A stretch of DNA of 5,287 nt from assembly GCA_021413665.1 (NCBI GenBank), contig JAIOPW010000267.1, forward strand, positions 1 to 5,287. The letters run 5' to 3'. Of the stretch, positions 4,941-5,287 are shown piece after piece. Position 1 is the stretch's first letter. The number at the start of each line of letters is the position of its first letter. This stretch comes from Rhodocyclales bacterium (lineage in GTDB: Bacteria; Pseudomonadota; Gammaproteobacteria; Burkholderiales; Rhodocyclaceae). The position numbers and the translations under genes are program-made. The notes under the pieces are model-generated. The model worked only from the letters and a program-made list of their open reading frames with translations. It made no database searches and was not told where the DNA came from.

Positions 4941-5287
4941 GCGACGAGACAACCGAACGCGAGGCAACGCAGGCGGCTGGACACGCCGGCGCCGTCACGG
5001 CGTCACCGCGTTCGGCGGGCGAACTCATGCAGCAGCTCCAGATGCGCCAGATAGAACTGGAGATCGAGAACGATGCGCTGAGTGAGTCGGTGGCCGCGAT
5101 TCGGCATAGCGACGGCTGGACCGAGCTGATTATCGACAGCGTTGCCGAAGCCATGGTGGTGGTAGATTCGCAAGGCCGCGTGGTTCGCGCCAACAGGGGC
5201 GCCCACGAGACATTCGGCTACCCCGCCGGGTCGATGCCGGGACTGGGCGTGGAGGCCCTGGTGCCGGAACGTTTTCGCACCGGCCAC
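4937..5287 (+). CDS. PAS-domain sensor protein, N-terminal part (3' end outside window)
   Basis: The first 117 residues of a signalling protein. After a low-complexity lead (1-28) comes ELMQQLQMRQIELEIENDAL (residues 29-48), the helical linker QxxELExxND often found before PAS domains in bacterial sensor kinases and diguanylate cyclases. A PAS domain starts near residue 60 (LIIDSVAEAMVVVDSQGRVV, NRGAHETFGY) and reaches LVPERFRTGH, a common PAS motif, before the window ends. The output domain (kinase, GGDEF/EAL or other) is not visible, so no specific product is named. The ATG at 4937 is chosen for the ATGA overlap with the small ORF and normal protein character afterwards. The frame stays open upstream to 4682, so an annotated start further upstream is possible but would encode leader sequence. 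Confidence 0.88.
   Translation, partial: MSDETTEREATQAAGHAGAVTASPRSAGELMQQLQMRQIELEIENDALSESVAAIRHSDGWTELIIDSVAEAMVVVDSQGRVVRANRGAHETFGYPAGSMPGLGVEALVPERFRTGH

Noticed and set aside
4681..5085. Plus-strand ORF of 134 codons containing IGAQETAS
   Set aside because: It overlaps the small ORF and the PAS gene in another frame. A similar IGAQQTAS stretch can be read from copy A, but this follows from the conserved RNA core, and the rest does not match.
1..5287. tRNA, rRNA, CRISPR arrays, insertion sequences or attachment sites
   Set aside because: No cloverleaf, rRNA segment, regular short-repeat array, transposase motif or terminal inverted repeat was seen. The repeats present are explained by the kinase and leader duplications.

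Overview
The window is GC-rich and gene-dense, with every supported gene on the + strand. Base composition, protein style (HisKA_2-type kinases, an ANTAR response regulator, bacteriohemerythrin, a PAS sensor with the QxxELExxND linker) and the tight gene overlaps suggest an environmental proteobacterium, most likely a betaproteobacterium of Rhodocyclaceae type. That placement is an inference from style; no taxonomic marker gene is present.

Region 1 (1-3866) is a two-component operon. The 3' part of a PAS sensor histidine kinase is followed, with a 4-base ATGA overlap, by a membrane kinase (two membrane segments, Cache-like sensor domain, HAMP, PAS, HisKA_2, HATPase). Two bases later comes a response regulator whose output is an ANTAR RNA-binding domain. 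The two kinases carry almost the same transmitter core (about 81% protein identity over 171 residues, no gaps), so they are tandem duplicates with different sensory front ends that probably feed the single regulator. ANTAR regulators act by transcription antitermination on RNA leaders, not by binding DNA.

Region 2 (about 3932-4632) and region 3 (about 4659-5287) share one layout, and this is the most interesting part of the window. Each has, in order and at nearly the same spacing: an identical 11-base GTGCTAGCATG motif that can be read as an extended -10 promoter; a roughly 130-base leader with three hairpins in the same slots, the middle one strongly conserved in sequence and the outer two conserved in pairing but not in sequence; a GGAGCGAYGC ribosome-binding segment; a small arginine-rich ORF starting MxGxPA(I/V); and an overlap of that ORF's stop with the start of the main gene (GTGA or ATGA). 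The main genes are a bacteriohemerythrin with all seven expected diiron ligands and a PAS sensor protein cut by the window end.

Working picture: the kinase pair and ANTAR regulator form a signalling module, and two neighbouring transcription units, for an oxygen-binding or oxygen-sensing protein and a PAS sensor, carry a duplicated structured leader plus a coupled small ORF. The leader of the first contains a hairpin with a following T-run that looks like an intrinsic terminator, so antitermination is an attractive but unproven link between the regions. I could not assign the leader to any RNA family I know.
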